Of a stretch of DNA of 64,000 bases, positions 16,761 through 25,219 are shown piece by piece. A program made the position numbers and the translations under genes. Below the pieces are notes generated by a model. It had not been told where the DNA came from, made no database searches, and was given only the letters and a program-made list of their open reading frames with translations. The DNA comes from Autumnicola edwardsiae (GTDB lineage Bacteria > Bacteroidota > Bacteroidia > Flavobacteriales > Flavobacteriaceae), in the NCBI RefSeq assembly GCF_031846505.1, contig NZ_JAVRHP010000005.1:10985-74984 (forward strand), given 5' to 3'. Positions within the stretch are counted from its first letter, which is position 1; the number at the start of each line of letters is the position of its first letter.

Positions 16761-16865
16761 GCACTTGACTTTTTGAGATGATACAGGAAAGAAGATCAAC
16801 TTTCCTATTTTCACTCGTCACTTTTTGGAGAAAATTATTTGTGTATTTGTGGTATAAACTATAGG

Positions 16866-16884
16866 TCGATATTTGCCATTTGAG
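16866..16884 (+). repeat. TCGATAATTGCC intergenic motif, degenerate copy
   Basis: TCGATATTTGCCATTTGAG, preceded by AACTATAGG as in the copy 124 bp upstream. It is the last, decayed unit of the cluster. Confidence 0.55.
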
Positions 16885-17010
16885 GCTGCCATTAGATTTT
16901 ATATTCAAACTCCACATTTGATTGGTGCCTCATTCCTAATTGAACTTTAAGTGTGTGGTGTGTCTTTTATTTTTAGCTCTTTAACTTTTTAACTCTTTTA
17001 GATAGTCAAC

Positions 17011-17088
17011 AGACAAACAGACAAACAGACAAACAGACAAACAGACAAACAGACAAACAAACCACAAACCACAAACCACAAACCACAA
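17011..17088. repeat. Short tandem repeats: AGACAAAC x6, then ACCACAA x4
   Basis: Six perfect 8-bp copies occupy 17011-17058 and four perfect 7-bp copies occupy 17061-17088. No spacers are present, so this is not a CRISPR. It lies 85-160 bp before pssA and could vary in length by slippage. Confidence 0.9.
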
Positions 17089-17172
17089 ACAACTGAAACG
17101 CTAAACCATAAACTACGAACAACAGATACGTCATATTTATTCTTACTTTAGTATCTTCATACAAAATTTTTT

Positions 17173-17937
17173 ATGGATCTAAAGAGGCACGTCCCCAATT
17201 TCATTACACTTCTAAACTTGTTAAGTGGCAGCATTGCCGTTATTTTTGCTGTACAGGGCAGTCTCATAATGGCAGCTTTATTTGTTGCCCTGGGGATATT
17301 TTTTGATTTTTTTGATGGGTTGGCAGCTCGTGCTTTGGATGTAAAAAGTGAGGTGGGGCTTCAATTAGATTCTTTGGCAGATGCTGTAACGAGCGGTGTT
17401 GTACCCGGTATTGTAATGTATCAAATGCTGAATATTGCGCTTCCCAATACCAGCAGTGGGACTTCTACCGACTGGAATGTAGATGATACTTTTATGGAGT
17501 GGAATTTTAATAATCTTGCCCTTATTGGTCTCTTGATTATACTGGCATCTGCTTACCGGCTTGCAAAATTTAATGTAGACGACAGGCAAACCGATTCTTT
17601 TATAGGCCTTCCTACACCCGCCAACGCATTGCTTATTTTGAGTTTACCGTTAATTCTTTCCTTTCAGCCGGGAGAAATTGTCTCTTCTCTAATCCTGAAT
17701 GAATGGTTCCTTATAGGACTAACCTTGCTGAGTTGTTATCTTTTAAATGCTGAAGTAAAATTATTTGCACTTAAATTTTCTGACTGGTCATTTACAAATA
17801 ATAAGCTGAGGTACATTTTTATTCTGCTTTGTCTCATCCTGGTTATTCTGCTTCAGTTTGCCGCTATACCAGTAATTATTATCAGTTATGTGCTGTTGTC
17901 CCTTATTTTTGGGGATCAGAAGAAGGTGTTGGAATGA
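17173..17937 (+). CDS. pssA: CDP-diacylglycerol-serine O-phosphatidyltransferase
   Basis: Makes phosphatidylserine, the precursor of phosphatidylethanolamine, in the inner membrane. The 254-residue polytopic protein shows the complete CDP-alcohol phosphotransferase signature: D48-G49, A52-R53, G62, D66 and D70 (FFDGLAAR, then GLQLDSLAD). About seven hydrophobic helices follow the usual pattern. It is a single gene between two repeat-rich spacers, convergent with the lptB operon. A decarboxylase partner gene is not in the window. Confidence 0.93.
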   Translation: MDLKRHVPNFITLLNLLSGSIAVIFAVQGSLIMAALFVALGIFFDFFDGLAARALDVKSEVGLQLDSLADAVTSGVVPGIVMYQMLNIALPNTSSGTSTDWNVDDTFMEWNFNNLALIGLLIILASAYRLAKFNVDDRQTDSFIGLPTPANALLILSLPLILSFQPGEIVSSLILNEWFLIGLTLLSCYLLNAEVKLFALKFSDWSFTNNKLRYIFILLCLILVILLQFAAIPVIIISYVLLSLIFGDQKKVLE

Positions 17938-18117
17938 TGGTGAGTGGTGAATAGTGAGAGTTTGTAAAAGTTTTAAAAAAGAGAAGAGAGGAAAGAATGT
18001 AAAGATTTTTTTGAATAAGACGTGCGAGCCAATAATCAACTTCAAAAAAGGTCAACCCTATTCAGAACTCCACACTCCACAAACTGACCACCCAAAACCC
18101 ACAACAGGCAACAGTAT
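17938..18117. repeat. Convergent spacer with low-complexity repeats
   Basis: The left half is purine/GT-rich (GTGAGTGGTGAATAGTGAG) and the right half CA-rich (CTCCACACTCCACAAACTG, CCCACAACAGGCAAC). The last string matches the linker inside the fused glycosyltransferase at 8677-8800. No gene was seen. Confidence 0.5.
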
Positions 18118-18858
18118 CTAATCAAAAAGTCTCTTTTTACGGAGTTCGAAATTTTTACCCAGGTAAACTTTTCTTACCATTTCATCTTCAGCTAATTCTT
18201 CAGGTTGGCCGTGTTTTAAAATATTACCTTCAAACATAAGATAGGTACGGTCGGTGATGGCAAGTGTTTCCTGTACGTTGTGATCTGTAATTAAAATGCC
18301 GATATTCTTATTTTTCAGCTGTGCTACAATTCTCTGAATGTCTTCCACCGCAACAGGATCAACACCGGCAAAGGGCTCATCCAGAAGAATAAATTTAGGA
18401 TCGGTAGCAAGTGCCCTGGCAATTTCGGTACGCCGTCGCTCTCCACCGCTTAGCAAATCACCACGATTTGTACGAATGTGGCCCAGTCCAAATTCTTCTA
18501 TAAGTGACTCCATCTTTATTTGCCTTTCTTTTTTAGAAAGTGAGGTGAGCTCCAATACGCTCATAATATTGTCTTCAATACTTAATTTTCTAAAGACAGA
18601 TGCTTCCTGAGCCAGATATCCTATACCATTTTGCGCCCGCTTGTACATAGGATATTTAGTAATATTGATCTTATCTAGGATAATGTCGCCGCTGTTAGGC
18701 TTAATTAGTCCTACAATCATATAAAAAGAAGTGGTTTTTCCGGCTCCGTTTGGACCCAGCAAACCAACGATTTCTCCCTGGTTTACTTCCAGGGAAATGC
18801 CTTTAACAACTTCTCGTCCTTTATAAGATTTTACTAACTTCTCGGCGCGTAATTTCAT
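18118..18858 (-). CDS. lptB: Lipopolysaccharide export ATP-binding protein
   Basis: The ATPase of the LptBFG transporter, which extracts lipopolysaccharide from the inner membrane. The 246-residue protein has Walker A GPNGAGKTT (residues 35-43), Q-loop AQEAS, signature LLSGGERRRTEIARAL, Walker B FILLDEPFAGVDP and the H-loop LITDHNVQETL. The FAGVDP and DHNVQETL segments are typical of LptB rather than other ABC ATPases. It is the last gene of kdsD-tatC-cmd-lptB, 46 bp after cmd. The pairing with kdsD, an enzyme of KDO synthesis, supports the assignment. Confidence 0.93.
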   Translation of the reverse strand: MKLRAEKLVKSYKGREVVKGISLEVNQGEIVGLLGPNGAGKTTSFYMIVGLIKPNSGDIILDKINITKYPMYKRAQNGIGYLAQEASVFRKLSIEDNIMSVLELTSLSKKERQIKMESLIEEFGLGHIRTNRGDLLSGGERRRTEIARALATDPKFILLDEPFAGVDPVAVEDIQRIVAQLKNKNIGILITDHNVQETLAITDRTYLMFEGNILKHGQPEELAEDEMVRKVYLGKNFELRKKRLFD

Positions 18859-18904
18859 TCCTGATTATTTAATGCTGATTGAAGCAGTAATTATACCAAA
18901 ATAA

Positions 18905-19258
18905 TTATCCTTCTTTAGTTTCTTCCAATGCTTCCCAATATTCAAAAGCTCTTCGCAAATGTGGAATTACGATGGTTCCCCCAATAAGAGTTCCGATACT
19001 CAAGGTTTCCATAACTTCCTCACGTGCCACACCTTGCTTATAGCTGGATTCCAGATGATATTTTACACAATCATCACATCTCAGGACCACAGAGGCTACC
19101 AGGCCAAGCAGTTCCTTAGTTTTTTTGTCCAGTACTCCTTCTGTAAAAGCGTTGGTGTCCAGGTTAAAAATCCTTTTAAGAACTTTATTGTTCTCATTCA
19201 GGATTTTATCATTCATTTGCTGCCTGTATATATTAAAATCTTCTACTTTATTGGCCAT
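18905..19258 (-). CDS. Carboxymuconolactone decarboxylase/AhpD-family protein
   Basis: A 117-residue helical protein with the AhpD-type redox pair CDDC followed by VKYHLESSYKQG, as in peroxidase-like members of this family. The function is probably thiol-based peroxide or alkylhydroperoxide handling; the decarboxylase name reflects only the fold. The ATG at 19258 is chosen over an adjacent in-frame GTG at 19261. The start overlaps the end of tatC by 11 bp, so translation is coupled. The same gene order is common in related genomes, but why it accompanies tatC and lptB is unknown. Confidence 0.85.
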   Translation of the reverse strand: MANKVEDFNIYRQQMNDKILNENNKVLKRIFNLDTNAFTEGVLDKKTKELLGLVASVVLRCDDCVKYHLESSYKQGVAREEVMETLSIGTLIGGTIVIPHLRRAFEYWEALEETKEG

Positions 19259-20102
19259 CACCTTTTTTCTTTAAATTTTTTAACTCTCTTTTATAGATCA
19301 CCTTTGAAATAAAAATACTTACCTCATATAAAATAAGCACCGGAATAGCAACAATTATCTGACTTACAATATCCGGTGGTGTAATGACTGCAGAGAGTAT
19401 TAATACGATAACGAGGGCGTATTTTCTATACTTCCTCAGGAAATCGGGAGTTACCACTCCTACTTTTGTAAGGAAGTAAATAACGATCGGCAGTTCAAAA
19501 ATAAGTCCGCTGGCCAAAACTGAGGCTCTAACAAGACTTATATAACTGCTAAGATCGAAGTCATTAAAAACGGTTTCACTTACCTGGTATTTCCCCAGGA
19601 AATTAATTGATAAAGGAGTTACAACATAATATCCAAATAGTACACCAAGGAAAAAGAGCATTGAGGAAACAAAAATAAAACCTTTTGCATTTTTTCTTTC
19701 ATATTCGTGCATGGCTGGAGCTACAAATTTCCAGAATTCATAGATTACATAAGGAAAGGCGACAATAAAACCTGCTGTTATGGAGGTCCAGACATGTGCT
19801 GAAAACTGTCCACCCATTGTTCTACTTTGTATCCTGAAAGGCATTTCGTCAAAACAAAATCCGCCATCAATCCCAATAAAGTTCGAAATACGGCAGAGCA
19901 TGCTATAAGAGAAAAAGCTACCCCTGCTTGGTCCAAAAAGCAGAACATCAAAAATAAAACTTTTTGCCAAAAAGGCAATTGCTGCTGCTATTACAACAGA
20001 AAGTGTGGCTCTAATAAGATGCCATCTAAGGTCTTCCAGGTGATCCAGGAAAGACATTTCCTGTTCCTGCTCAGGTGGTTGAGGAGAAGCGATTTTTTTC
20101 AT
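19248..20102 (-). CDS. tatC: Sec-independent protein translocase subunit
   Basis: The receptor subunit of the twin-arginine export system. The 284-residue protein opens with EMSFLDHLEDLRWHLIRATL, the conserved cytoplasmic N-terminus, and has six membrane helices. Family residues include FVAPAMHEYERKNAKGF, FGYYVVTPLSINFL and the late VVTPDFLRKYRKYA. An insertion near residues 68-105 (around CRISNFIGIDGGFCFDEMPF) lies in the first periplasmic loop, as in other Bacteroidota TatC. Its start overlaps the kdsD stop by one base. No tatA gene is in the window. Confidence 0.95.
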   Translation of the reverse strand: MKKIASPQPPEQEQEMSFLDHLEDLRWHLIRATLSVVIAAAIAFLAKSFIFDVLLFGPSRGSFFSYSMLCRISNFIGIDGGFCFDEMPFRIQSRTMGGQFSAHVWTSITAGFIVAFPYVIYEFWKFVAPAMHEYERKNAKGFIFVSSMLFFLGVLFGYYVVTPLSINFLGKYQVSETVFNDFDLSSYISLVRASVLASGLIFELPIVIYFLTKVGVVTPDFLRKYRKYALVIVLILSAVITPPDIVSQIIVAIPVLILYEVSIFISKVIYKRELKNLKKKGDGQ

Positions 20103-21067
20103 TATAAAATTCCTTCGCGTATTAAGTTATGAAGGTGTACCACACCGGTGTACCTTCCGTTTTCAGCGGCGAGTAATTGGGAAATTTTGTTTTCCTGTAT
20201 AATCTCAAGAGCATCAACCGCTAATGCATTATGACTAATGATTTTAGGGTTCGCACTCATAATATCTTTTGCTGTGAGGCCTTTAATTTCCTCATTATTT
20301 TTAAGCATTCTTCTAATATCTCCGTCTGTAATTATACCTATAATTTCATTATTTTCTATAACCGGAGTAACACCCAACATTTTTTCTGAAATTTCCAAAA
20401 TAACTTCAGTTATGTTACTTTCAGGAGAGACCCGAGGTTTTTGGTTTTGACTGGTGATGTCGCTAACTCGTAGATATAATTTCTTACCGAGAGAGCCACC
20501 GGGATGATATTTGGCAAAATCTTTCCTGGAAAAACCTCTTAGCTTTAAAAGACAGATTGCCACAGCATCACCTATTACCAATTGAGCAGTTGTGCTTGTT
20601 GTTGGTGCAAGATTATTCGGACAAGCTTCCTTCTCTACGTAAGAATTAAGGACAAAATCTGCAGCCTGACCAAGAAAAGAAGATTTATCGCCTGTAATGG
20701 CAATAAGGGTATTGTTGAAATTCTTAATAAATGGAACGAGGACCTTTATTTCCGGACTATTTCCACTCTTCGAAATACAAAGAACCACGTCCTCTTTCTG
20801 GATAGTACCAAGGTCTCCGTGAATGGCATCGCCGGCATGCATAAAAACAGCCGGAGTGCCGGTAGAGTTGAGAGTAGCAACAATTTTATTGCCAATAACT
20901 GCACTTTTTCCTATGCCGGTAACAATAACTCTTCCGGTAGAATTGTAAATAGTTTCCACAGCCTCAACAAACTCCTCATCTATCAAGTGCTCTAAATTTG
21001 CAATCGCTTTGGCTTCGGTAGAAATAGTCTCTTTTGCAGCAGTTAGAATTTTCTCTTGAAGTTTCAA
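20102..21067 (-). CDS. kdsD: Arabinose-5-phosphate isomerase (KpsF/GutQ family)
   Basis: Converts ribulose 5-phosphate to arabinose 5-phosphate, the first step of KDO synthesis for lipopolysaccharide. The 321-residue protein has an N-terminal SIS domain (VIVTGIGKSAVIGNKIVATL, LCISKSGNSPEI, ACPNNLAPTTSTT) and a C-terminal CBS pair from about residue 205 with NEIIGIITDGDIRRML. It is the first gene of a four-gene operon and is divergent from recQ. A matching promoter element lies 54 bp upstream. Confidence 0.93.
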   Translation of the reverse strand: MKLQEKILTAAKETISTEAKAIANLEHLIDEEFVEAVETIYNSTGRVIVTGIGKSAVIGNKIVATLNSTGTPAVFMHAGDAIHGDLGTIQKEDVVLCISKSGNSPEIKVLVPFIKNFNNTLIAITGDKSSFLGQAADFVLNSYVEKEACPNNLAPTTSTTAQLVIGDAVAICLLKLRGFSRKDFAKYHPGGSLGKKLYLRVSDITSQNQKPRVSPESNITEVILEISEKMLGVTPVIENNEIIGIITDGDIRRMLKNNEEIKGLTAKDIMSANPKIISHNALAVDALEIIQENKISQLLAAENGRYTGVVHLHNLIREGIL

Positions 21068-21120
21068 ATTAGATGAATTATGAATTGTAAGTCCTAAAGA
21101 AATATGTATATTTAGTATTG

Positions 21121-21128
21121 CAAATGTA
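21121..21128 (-). promoter_or_regulatory. Promoter -7 element for the kdsD operon
   Basis: TACATTTG on the minus strand matches the Bacteroidota TAnnTTTG element. The nearest upstream TTG is about 15 bp away, shorter than the usual 19, so the -33 part is weak. Confidence 0.45.
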
Positions 21129-21150
21129 TGTAAAATTGTAAGACAATTGA

Positions 21151-23349
21151 ATGAGTTTGACGGAAATTGATTTACATCAACAACTGAAGAAATACTTTGG
21201 GTTTAGTCAGTTCAAAGGGCTTCAGGAACAAGTCATTACCAGTATCGTAAAAGGAAAAGATACATTTGTGGTAATGCCAACCGGGGGAGGAAAATCATTG
21301 TGCTACCAACTTCCGGCCCTTATTGCCGATGGTACAGCGATTGTGGTTTCTCCATTAATTGCCTTAATGAAAAACCAGGTAGACGCAATTCGTGGGATTT
21401 CTTCACAACACGGGGTTGCCCACGTTCTTAATTCTTCGCTTAATAAAACCGAAGTACGGCAAGTAAAGGAGGATATCAGTAACGGAATAACTAAACTGCT
21501 TTATGTGGCCCCCGAATCTCTGACCAAGGAGGATTATGTGGAATTTTTAAGGGGGCAGACTATTTCTTTTTTAGCCATAGATGAAGCGCATTGTATTAGT
21601 GAATGGGGCCATGATTTTAGGCCAGAATACCGCAACCTTCGCCACATTATAAAACGTATAGGAGATAATATCCCAATTATTGCCCTTACCGCAACTGCAA
21701 CTCCAAAGGTGCAGGAGGATATCCTGAAAAACCTTGGAATCACAGATGCCAAAACTTTTAAGGCAAGTTTTAACCGGCCAAACCTTTATTACGAAGTAAG
21801 ACCAAAGACAAAAAATGTCGATGCTGATATTATTCGGTTTGTAAAGCAGAACGAAGGGAAATCGGGTATTATTTACTGCCTTAGCAGGAAAAAAGTTGAG
21901 GAACTAGCTCAAACGCTTCAGGTAAATGGAATAAGTGCAGTGCCTTATCACGCTGGTCTTGAGGCTAAGACCAGGTCCAGGCATCAGGATATGTTCCTTA
22001 TGGAAGATATAGATGTGGTGGTGGCCACAATAGCGTTTGGAATGGGAATCGATAAACCAGATGTGCGGTTTGTAATTCACCACGATATTCCCAAAAGTAT
22101 AGAAAGTTATTACCAGGAAACAGGTCGCGCTGGCCGTGATGGGGGAGAAGGCCACTGCCTTGCTTTTTATTCTTATAAAGATATTGAAAAGCTGGAAAAA
22201 TTTATGAGCGGCAAGCCTGTTGCTGAACAGGAGATTGGGCATGCCCTTTTGCAGGAAATCGTGGCTTATGCTGAAACATCTATTTCCAGAAGAAAATTTA
22301 TCCTACATTATTTTGGGGAAGAATTTGATCAGGAAACAGGTGAAGGTGCTGCTATGGACGATAACATGCGCTATCCTAAGTCACATGTAGAAGCAAAGGA
22401 TGAAGTGGCGCTGTTGCTTAAAACTGTAAAAGAGACAAAAGAACTTTATAAATCAAAAGATCTTGTAAAGACGTTACAAGGGAAATCGAACGCTATGATC
22501 TCCTCCCATCGAACAGATGAACACCCTCTGTTTGGTAAAGGAAGTTATAAGGACAGCAAATTTTGGATGGCACTCATTCGGCAGGTGCTGGTACAAGGTT
22601 ATTTGAAGAAAGACATCGAAACATACGGAGTCATAAAAATTACCCCGGCGGGCGAAGAATATCTTCAGCAGCCTACTTCTTTCATGATGACCGAAGATCA
22701 TATTTTCGATAGTACTACAGAGGCGGTACCTTCAGCATCAAAAAAAGCGGGTGGAGCAATAGATCAGCAACTTGTAAAAATGCTGAAAGATCTAAGGAAG
22801 AAAATTGCCAAAAAAATGGAGCTGCCGCCATTTGTAATTTTTCAGGATCCATCTTTGGAAGATATGGCCTTGAAATATCCCGTAAGCATTGAAGAATTAG
22901 GTAATATTTTTGGGGTAGGAGAAGGGAAAGCTAAAAAATACGGCAAAGAATTCGTTCAGCTTATTGACCGCTATGTCGAAGAAAACGATATTACCCGGCC
23001 AGATGATCTTGTAGTAAAATCTACCGGAGCAAATTCTGCACTTAAGCTATATATTATCCAAAGTGTAGATCGAAAATTGCCATTAGACGATATTGCTTCA
23101 GCTAAAGGAATGGAAATGGACGATTTTATCAAGGAAATGGAAGCAATTGTATATAGCGGGACAAAACTTAATATCGATTATTACCTTCAGGATATTCTGG
23201 ATGAAGACCAGCAGGAAGAAATTCACGAATATTTTCTTGAAGCCGAAACCGATAAGATCGACGATGCTTTAGAGGAATTTGACGGGGATTATGATGACGA
23301 GGAGCTACGTCTTTACCGCATTAAATTTATAAGTGAAGTTGCTAATTAG
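21151..23349 (+). CDS. recQ: ATP-dependent DNA helicase RecQ
   Basis: A 3'-5' superfamily 2 helicase for recombination and fork repair. The 732-residue protein has motif I TGGGKSLCYQLPAL, motif II AIDEAHCISEWGHDFRPEY, motif III ALTATATP, motif VI QETGRAGRDG and a RecQ C-terminal winged-helix region. An HRDC domain follows (residues about 540-620), then an acidic tail (LDEDQQEEIHEYF onward). The zinc-binding cysteines normally present after motif VI are not evident: the region around RRKFILHYFGEEFDQETGEG lacks the usual Cys cluster. It is divergent from the kdsD operon. Confidence 0.93.
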   Translation: MSLTEIDLHQQLKKYFGFSQFKGLQEQVITSIVKGKDTFVVMPTGGGKSLCYQLPALIADGTAIVVSPLIALMKNQVDAIRGISSQHGVAHVLNSSLNKTEVRQVKEDISNGITKLLYVAPESLTKEDYVEFLRGQTISFLAIDEAHCISEWGHDFRPEYRNLRHIIKRIGDNIPIIALTATATPKVQEDILKNLGITDAKTFKASFNRPNLYYEVRPKTKNVDADIIRFVKQNEGKSGIIYCLSRKKVEELAQTLQVNGISAVPYHAGLEAKTRSRHQDMFLMEDIDVVVATIAFGMGIDKPDVRFVIHHDIPKSIESYYQETGRAGRDGGEGHCLAFYSYKDIEKLEKFMSGKPVAEQEIGHALLQEIVAYAETSISRRKFILHYFGEEFDQETGEGAAMDDNMRYPKSHVEAKDEVALLLKTVKETKELYKSKDLVKTLQGKSNAMISSHRTDEHPLFGKGSYKDSKFWMALIRQVLVQGYLKKDIETYGVIKITPAGEEYLQQPTSFMMTEDHIFDSTTEAVPSASKKAGGAIDQQLVKMLKDLRKKIAKKMELPPFVIFQDPSLEDMALKYPVSIEELGNIFGVGEGKAKKYGKEFVQLIDRYVEENDITRPDDLVVKSTGANSALKLYIIQSVDRKLPLDDIASAKGMEMDDFIKEMEAIVYSGTKLNIDYYLQDILDEDQQEEIHEYFLEAETDKIDDALEEFDGDYDDEELRLYRIKFISEVAN

Positions 23350-23647
23350 TCTTTTTGAGTGAAAAGTGAAAATGGGTTATGGGTTGTCAGTTGTCAGTTT
23401 CACAACTCGGCGGAAAAAAGTGCGACCTCAAAATTGTCAATTATCGGTTTTATACTACATATACAATAAAATTTTCCCGCAGATGACGCCGATTAACTGA
23501 GATTTTAAAAAAAGAAATGATGCTGAAGATGGCAGTTATTGTCCTTTTACTATTTAACTGCTTCCAAAAAGCCTGGGCTTCAAAAATGCAATTATTGATT
23601 TTAAAATTCTGAATATACCGAAAAGAGTGTGCCTTCAAAATTGCCAA
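23350..23647. other. Repeat-bearing convergent spacer after recQ
   Basis: Just after recQ are GT-rich simple repeats (GGGTTGTCAGTTGTCAG). Then come three motif copies on the minus strand: 23429-23447, a one-base-shorter copy at 23581-23598, and one at 23636-23655 that reaches into the next gene's end. No gene was seen. Confidence 0.55.
23429..23447 (-). repeat. TCGATAATTGCC intergenic motif, variant copy
   Basis: Reads CCGATAATTGACAATTTTG on the minus strand, followed by AGGTCGCACTTTTTT. That extension is shared with several other copies. Confidence 0.6.
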
Positions 23648-23655
23648 TTATCGAC
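23636..23655 (-). repeat. TCGATAATTGCC motif overlapping a stop codon
   Basis: On the minus strand GTCGATAATTGGCAATTTTG supplies the last codon CGA and stop TAA of the metalloprotease gene. The downstream flank AAGGCACACTCTTTTC matches the extended consensus. Confidence 0.65.
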
Positions 23656-24454
23656 CCCCGTTGGATTGGAGGTCCCTGATGCACTCGGCGTCCAGTTCCG
23701 GAACACCATTTTCATCGATTAAATTCAGGATTCCACTTCCAAATTCTATGGAAGCCCGCATTAAACAGCCTGAAGTGTTACAATGCCCGTCATTTTCGGG
23801 ATCTGCGTGGTCAGATTGTGGTTCTGTTCCTATATTTACCAATCCGAACAAATGGCCAAACTCATGATTTAGTACTGCAGCTTCAACAGTGCTCCTGGAC
23901 GGGGAACCCATGCCGGAAGAAAAGTTTCTAATTGTCTCTTCATAAATAACCATTGAAGTATTTCTGTAAGCCGATCCTAACGTGAACTTGTTGTTCTCGT
24001 CACCTTCATGGCTACCATCGGCAAAATAAATGTAAACTGCAATTTCGTCACCGGCGTTATAAACAGTCCGGGTTTCTTTCTCAATTTCAACAACTTCTTC
24101 AATAGAAAAAGGCGCTTTTCCAGAAGAAGGGACGGCGCGTAATGAAATATTGATGCCATCGGGTTTAAAAGTCCTCTTTTCGAGAAAAGACTTAAAGCTG
24201 TTAAGGGCGGCCTCTGCAGGTTGATTCCCTTCCACATAAACCATTTCTACATTCATGGATTTAAATTCCTCGTCACTCAAAAGTTCCCTTGCCGAATCGC
24301 CTAATCCGCGCAAGTTTACGCTTTTGTCTATTCTGTCGCTAAGTTCCTCCTCCTCTGTACTGCAGGAAATGGTAAAGCTTAAAATGCAAAGGATGAGAAG
24401 AAATTTATTGATCTTCAAATTTGTAGCATTAAATTTTTTCTTCTCAAAATGCAT
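23648..24454 (-). CDS. Putative lipoprotein zinc metalloprotease
   Basis: A 268-residue exported protein. Hydrophobic residues 18-30 end in the lipobox FTIS-C31, so the mature form would be lipid-anchored outside the inner membrane. The active-site motif HEFGH (197-201) with GLVN marks a metzincin-like fold, but the position of the usual third histidine (207) is Asn. A later CNTSGCLMRA segment has the Met expected of a Met-turn, flanked by two Cys. Asp or His residues in SDHADPENDGHC may supply the third ligand. The stop codon lies inside a dispersed repeat motif. Its substrate is unknown. Confidence 0.75.
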   Translation of the reverse strand: MHFEKKKFNATNLKINKFLLILCILSFTISCSTEEEELSDRIDKSVNLRGLGDSARELLSDEEFKSMNVEMVYVEGNQPAEAALNSFKSFLEKRTFKPDGINISLRAVPSSGKAPFSIEEVVEIEKETRTVYNAGDEIAVYIYFADGSHEGDENNKFTLGSAYRNTSMVIYEETIRNFSSGMGSPSRSTVEAAVLNHEFGHLFGLVNIGTEPQSDHADPENDGHCNTSGCLMRASIEFGSGILNLIDENGVPELDAECIRDLQSNGGR

Positions 24455-24498
24455 TTTCTAACCTGTTGCTTTATATTTCGGGCACCTAAATTATAAAA

Positions 24499-25212
24499 TT
24501 ACTTCTTCTTTGGTTGTAATCTGGCCAGATAATCGTAATGAGGTCCGTTTTTTAACAATTCACAGTCAAAGTTATTGTAATCTGCAATATACTTCAGCGA
24601 ATCAAAATCTATATAGAGCCAATCAAACGGTTCTGATTTTTCGCCCTTATAACTTAACTGAAACTGAAGTTCTCCAATGTATTTATTTTCTAGTTCCTCA
24701 TCCCCGTCATCCTGTAAATAATTTAAATCGGAAGAATCTATAAGTAACTGCCCACCGGGATTTAAAATGGATAAAAGATGTTTAAAGAAAAAATTCAGGT
24801 TTTTAAGATTTCCAATAATTCCTGTGCCATTCATTAGCATAAGAATAGTATCAAACTTTTGATCTTTAAGATCGAAGAAATTTACATTCCGCGTATCCTT
24901 TACTCCTCTTAAATGGCAAATTTCGGTAGCCCCTTCAGAAGTATCTATAGCAGTAACCTGTAACTTTTTTTTGTTCTGAAGATAAAGTGAATGACTGCCT
25001 GCGCCACAGCCAACATCGAGAACTTTTCCGTAGCAGGTTTTTAACGCTACCTGTTCAATTTCAGGCATTTCCCTGAAATTTCTGAAGAGATAAGGAACGG
25101 GAATTACGTCATCATCAAAATCGGGAGAATGTACAGTAATGTCCGTTTCATCTTTCTGGTGAAAATAAGCGGAAATTGCTTTTCCGAATATATCGTTGTG
25201 CTTGTTATTCAT
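24499..25212 (-). CDS. SAM-dependent methyltransferase, class I
   Basis: A 237-residue protein. Motif I is VLDVGCGAGSHSLYL; VTAIDTSEGATEIC follows as the acidic post-I loop, then FDTILMLMNGTGIIGNL and ILNPGGQLLIDSSDL. The substrate is unknown; the C-terminal GELQFQLSYKGEKSEPFDWLYID region is shared with small-molecule methyltransferases. ATG 25212 is preferred. The longer frame to 25296 would run back across the divergent gene and add an unlikely N-terminus. Only 11 bp separate this start from the start of the divergent cysteine-cluster gene. Confidence 0.85.
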   Translation of the reverse strand: MNNKHNDIFGKAISAYFHQKDETDITVHSPDFDDDVIPVPYLFRNFREMPEIEQVALKTCYGKVLDVGCGAGSHSLYLQNKKKLQVTAIDTSEGATEICHLRGVKDTRNVNFFDLKDQKFDTILMLMNGTGIIGNLKNLNFFFKHLLSILNPGGQLLIDSSDLNYLQDDGDEELENKYIGELQFQLSYKGEKSEPFDWLYIDFDSLKYIADYNNFDCELLKNGPHYDYLARLQPKKK

Positions 25213-25219
25213 ATCTTTG
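25212..25219 (+). promoter_or_regulatory. Possible -7 element for the cysteine-cluster gene
   Basis: TATCTTTG fits TAnnTTTG and ends 4 bp before ATG 25224. If used, the mRNA would begin at or next to the start codon. No TTG sits at the usual distance, so this is tentative. Confidence 0.3.

Larger units (their letters stand above)
16497..17172. other. 676-bp divergent intergenic region, repeat-rich
   Basis: No credible gene is present. It holds three copies of the TCGATAATTGCC motif in units of about 130 bp and, nearer pssA, two simple tandem repeats. Purine-rich runs (AGGAAAGAGGAAAGAGG) and pyrimidine-rich runs (CTCTCCACTTTCCACTCTTC) alternate. A promoter for pssA must lie between 17089 and 17172, but I see no clean TAnnTTTG there. 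Confidence 0.6.

Noticed and set aside
17011..17088. Possible CRISPR array
   Set aside because: The repeats are 7-8 bp, directly adjacent and without spacers; no cas genes are present.
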